This document shows, one piece after another, positions 62,260 to 64,000 of a DNA stretch of 64,000 nucleotides. Position 1 is the stretch's first letter, and every line of letters begins with the position of its first letter. The DNA is from Ceratorhiza oryzae-sativae (Eukaryota > Basidiomycota > Agaricomycetes > Cantharellales > Ceratobasidiaceae): positions 17,617 through 81,616 of the forward strand of contig JARWMV010000070.1 in assembly GCA_030998015.1 (NCBI GenBank), given 5' to 3'. A program made the translations under genes and the position numbers. The notes below the pieces were generated by a model. That model did no database searches, was not told the DNA's origin, and saw only the letters and a program-made list of their open reading frames with translations.

Positions 62260-63650
62260 TTGTTCCGGCTGGCCAACGAAATCATTGTACAACTTACCAT
62301 GCATGGTTGCTCCGACGCCACACCTCAGCTCGATCTAGCGAAATGTGATCTCACCGCAATTGCAGGTGGTGGCTTTGCCGATATTTACCAAGGAACCCTG
62401 CTCGGGGGCAAGAAAGTGGCAATCAAATGTCCAAGGGTGTTTATCAAAAACGACGAGCGAGGGAAAAATGTCCCTAAAGTACGAGAAATCCGCGTCACCA
62501 AACAAAGCTAATGCCGCGTAGGAGCTCACTCGAGAAATATACATATGGTCAAAACTCGTTCATGAAAATGTGCTGGAACTCGTAAGGTTCACGATGTTTC
62601 GAGACCACCTGGCAGTTGTCTCACCTTGGATGGAAAACGGCACTCTACCCGATTATATATCCAAGTACCCTGAAGTGGATAGATTTCACTTGGTAATTCA
62701 TTAATACACTCGCAATTACACGACAAATAACAGTTACACAGTGCACTCAAGTGTGTGCTGGGCTGGCATACCTCCACAGCTCAGATACTGTAAGTATCAA
62801 GCAATCAAACAGCCAGTTGCTCATTCCAACGCAATCCCAGGTTCATGGCGATGTCAAAGGCGCAAGTCAATTTCTGTGTTTTTTTGTTCGACCTATTACC
62901 AATCAGTGTTTAAATCCAGGGAAACGTTCTCATATCCGAAACTGGCACCGCAAAACTAACAGATTTTGGTAACACACACCTGAAGAAATATACCCTCGAG
63001 TTCAGCGGCACAGTCAGCAGCTCCAGGATCTCTATTCGATGGACCGTAAGTACTATCCACGGGTTCCTCAAAAGTGGTTGTTTCACATCGATTCACTCAC
63101 AGTCTCTTGAGCTCCTGGCCGGGGACACCCTGTATACAAAGGAGGCTGACATGTACGCTCTTGGGATGGTGAGTCGTGTTTCATGCAGAAATATACTACC
63201 CGATTTACTCTGACCCATCAGACCTTTCTGGTGAGCTAAATTGATTGTTTTATTCATTGGCTTGTTCACATGAATGGTGACTCGAAGGAGACAGTAACGG
63301 GAAAGGTGCCATTTGCCGATAAAATAGATCAAGCGGTAATATTTCTTGTTATGAATGGAAAGACCCCGGAGCGCCCAAATGAACTTGATGACATGGATGA
63401 AAACAAAGCTCGTGCTCTTTGGGCAGCGATGTCACAATGCTGGAGCCAGGATCCTGGAGATCGTCCTTCCGCCACAGAGGTTGAGCTCCAGGTAAGGCTT
63501 TTATGGTTGCAGTATGCCACGCGACTCTATTTGACGCTAAAAATCGTATTCCGGCTCAGCTTCAATCTCCATTCTCCGTTCCCGCAGATTCAACCTAGCT
63601 TTGAGCGCGCAGGCAAAACTGCCGAACATTGGGCTTTTGCCCGTCCTTGA
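62260..63650 (+). CDS. TKL-type protein kinase, 5' end unclear
   Basis: Serine/threonine kinase of the tyrosine-kinase-like type that is expanded in Agaricomycetes. Exons: to 62478, 62522-62692, 62742-62789, 62841-62861, 62920-63045, 63103-63168, 63222-63230, 63288-63491, 63588-63650. Motifs: glycine loop GGGFADIYQG, VAIK lysine, SPWMENGTLPDYI, catalytic HGDVKG...N, TDFGN, ALGM, and CWSQDPGDRPSA. The intron after DVKG uses a GC donor (GGC/GCAAGT), and exon 63222-63230 is a 9-nt microexon (Thr-Phe-Leu). Upstream, a proline-rich frame from about 61846 is in the same phase but is cut off by TGA 62257-62259; the first in-frame ATG is 62299. It may be a 5'-damaged gene or start at 62299. Confidence 0.8.
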
Positions 63651-64000
63651 ATACAACACGAAGCAGTGAATCTTGCACCAACCACTTCTTTTGCCCCACA
63701 CCCCTCCGACAAAGTTTCAATGCCCGATACCCCTCCTTTTCATTTCATTGGATCGCTTCTAGTTCATCAACTGCCGCAGAAAGCTGGTGGTTGATATCAC
63801 ACAACTCCCTTTTGATTTTATGGATGATGTTGTGGCAGTCGGAATAAATGTGAAGCCATGTATTGCCTCCTTTCTCAAATCGCACAAGGTTAGACCTGCT
63901 CAACACATAACTACCGCAGTCACATATATTGTCGCATCTATACCTGAGCTAAACAGACTAATTGCTAATATCTAGCCGGAGACACAGGGACTAGAGCAAT
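63651..64000. other. Unassigned sequence at window end
   Basis: A frame at about 63780-63891 reads KLVVDITQLPFDFMDDVVAV and ends before a GTTAGA donor-like site, perhaps an exon of a gene that continues beyond the window. No family is recognised. Confidence 0.3.

Overview
The window is nuclear DNA of a filamentous basidiomycete. It has short genes cut by many 46-60 nt introns, CTNAY-like branch points, Ty3 chromodomain and Ty1/copia retrotransposons, a basidiomycete-style TKL kinase and a KRE6-type cell-wall enzyme. Gene style and transposon load suggest an Agaricomycete, possibly a Rhizoctonia-like Cantharellales species; this is inference, since no rRNA or barcode locus is present.

Layout. 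1-17850 is a transposon graveyard with very few CpG dinucleotides: a decayed Ty3/gypsy element with chromodomain (1-6310) carrying a nested solo LTR, two more solo LTRs of the same family, a complete Tc1/mariner element with an intact DD34E transposase (10123-11731), a second truncated gypsy copy (12456-13919) and a 1305-bp LTR of another family. Around 17.85 kb the composition returns to gene-like. 18.3-31 kb holds a LINE tail, an unrecognised multi-exon membrane protein (19740-21238, -), an Old Yellow Enzyme-type flavin oxidoreductase (23315-25093, +), a KRE6/SKN1 beta-1,6-glucan biosynthesis gene (26499-29498, +) and a small unrecognised membrane protein (29852-30649, +).

32.4-36.6 kb is a double inverted-repeat region: a 1.4-kb near-perfect palindrome with TA target duplication, then a 1.1-kb inverted duplication that places two nearly identical copies of a small secreted four-cysteine protein gene head to head. 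37.1-40.6 kb is a divergent housekeeping pair, DAHP synthase (-) and eIF3i (+), sharing a 241-bp promoter. 41.3-49.4 kb is a PEBP-family pseudogene split by a full-length copia element that itself carries a 1305-bp solo LTR (a three-level nest). 52.8-61.8 kb is a block of four minus-strand genes: two tandem ABHD12-like serine hydrolases, a GH27 alpha-galactosidase with a C-terminal membrane anchor, and eIF2D. 62.3-63.65 kb carries a TKL-type protein kinase on the plus strand with an unclear 5' end.

Cross-cutting themes. Repeats show a strong CpG-to-TpG/CpA decay signature, as expected from cytosine methylation; the premature stops in the copia element are all TGA. Several genes need GC-AG introns to be read through. 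Wall biology is represented by KRE6, alpha-galactosidase and possibly the secreted protein; the remaining genes are housekeeping or unknown. Exon coordinates were derived by hand from splice signals, reading-frame closure and family motifs, without alignment tools.
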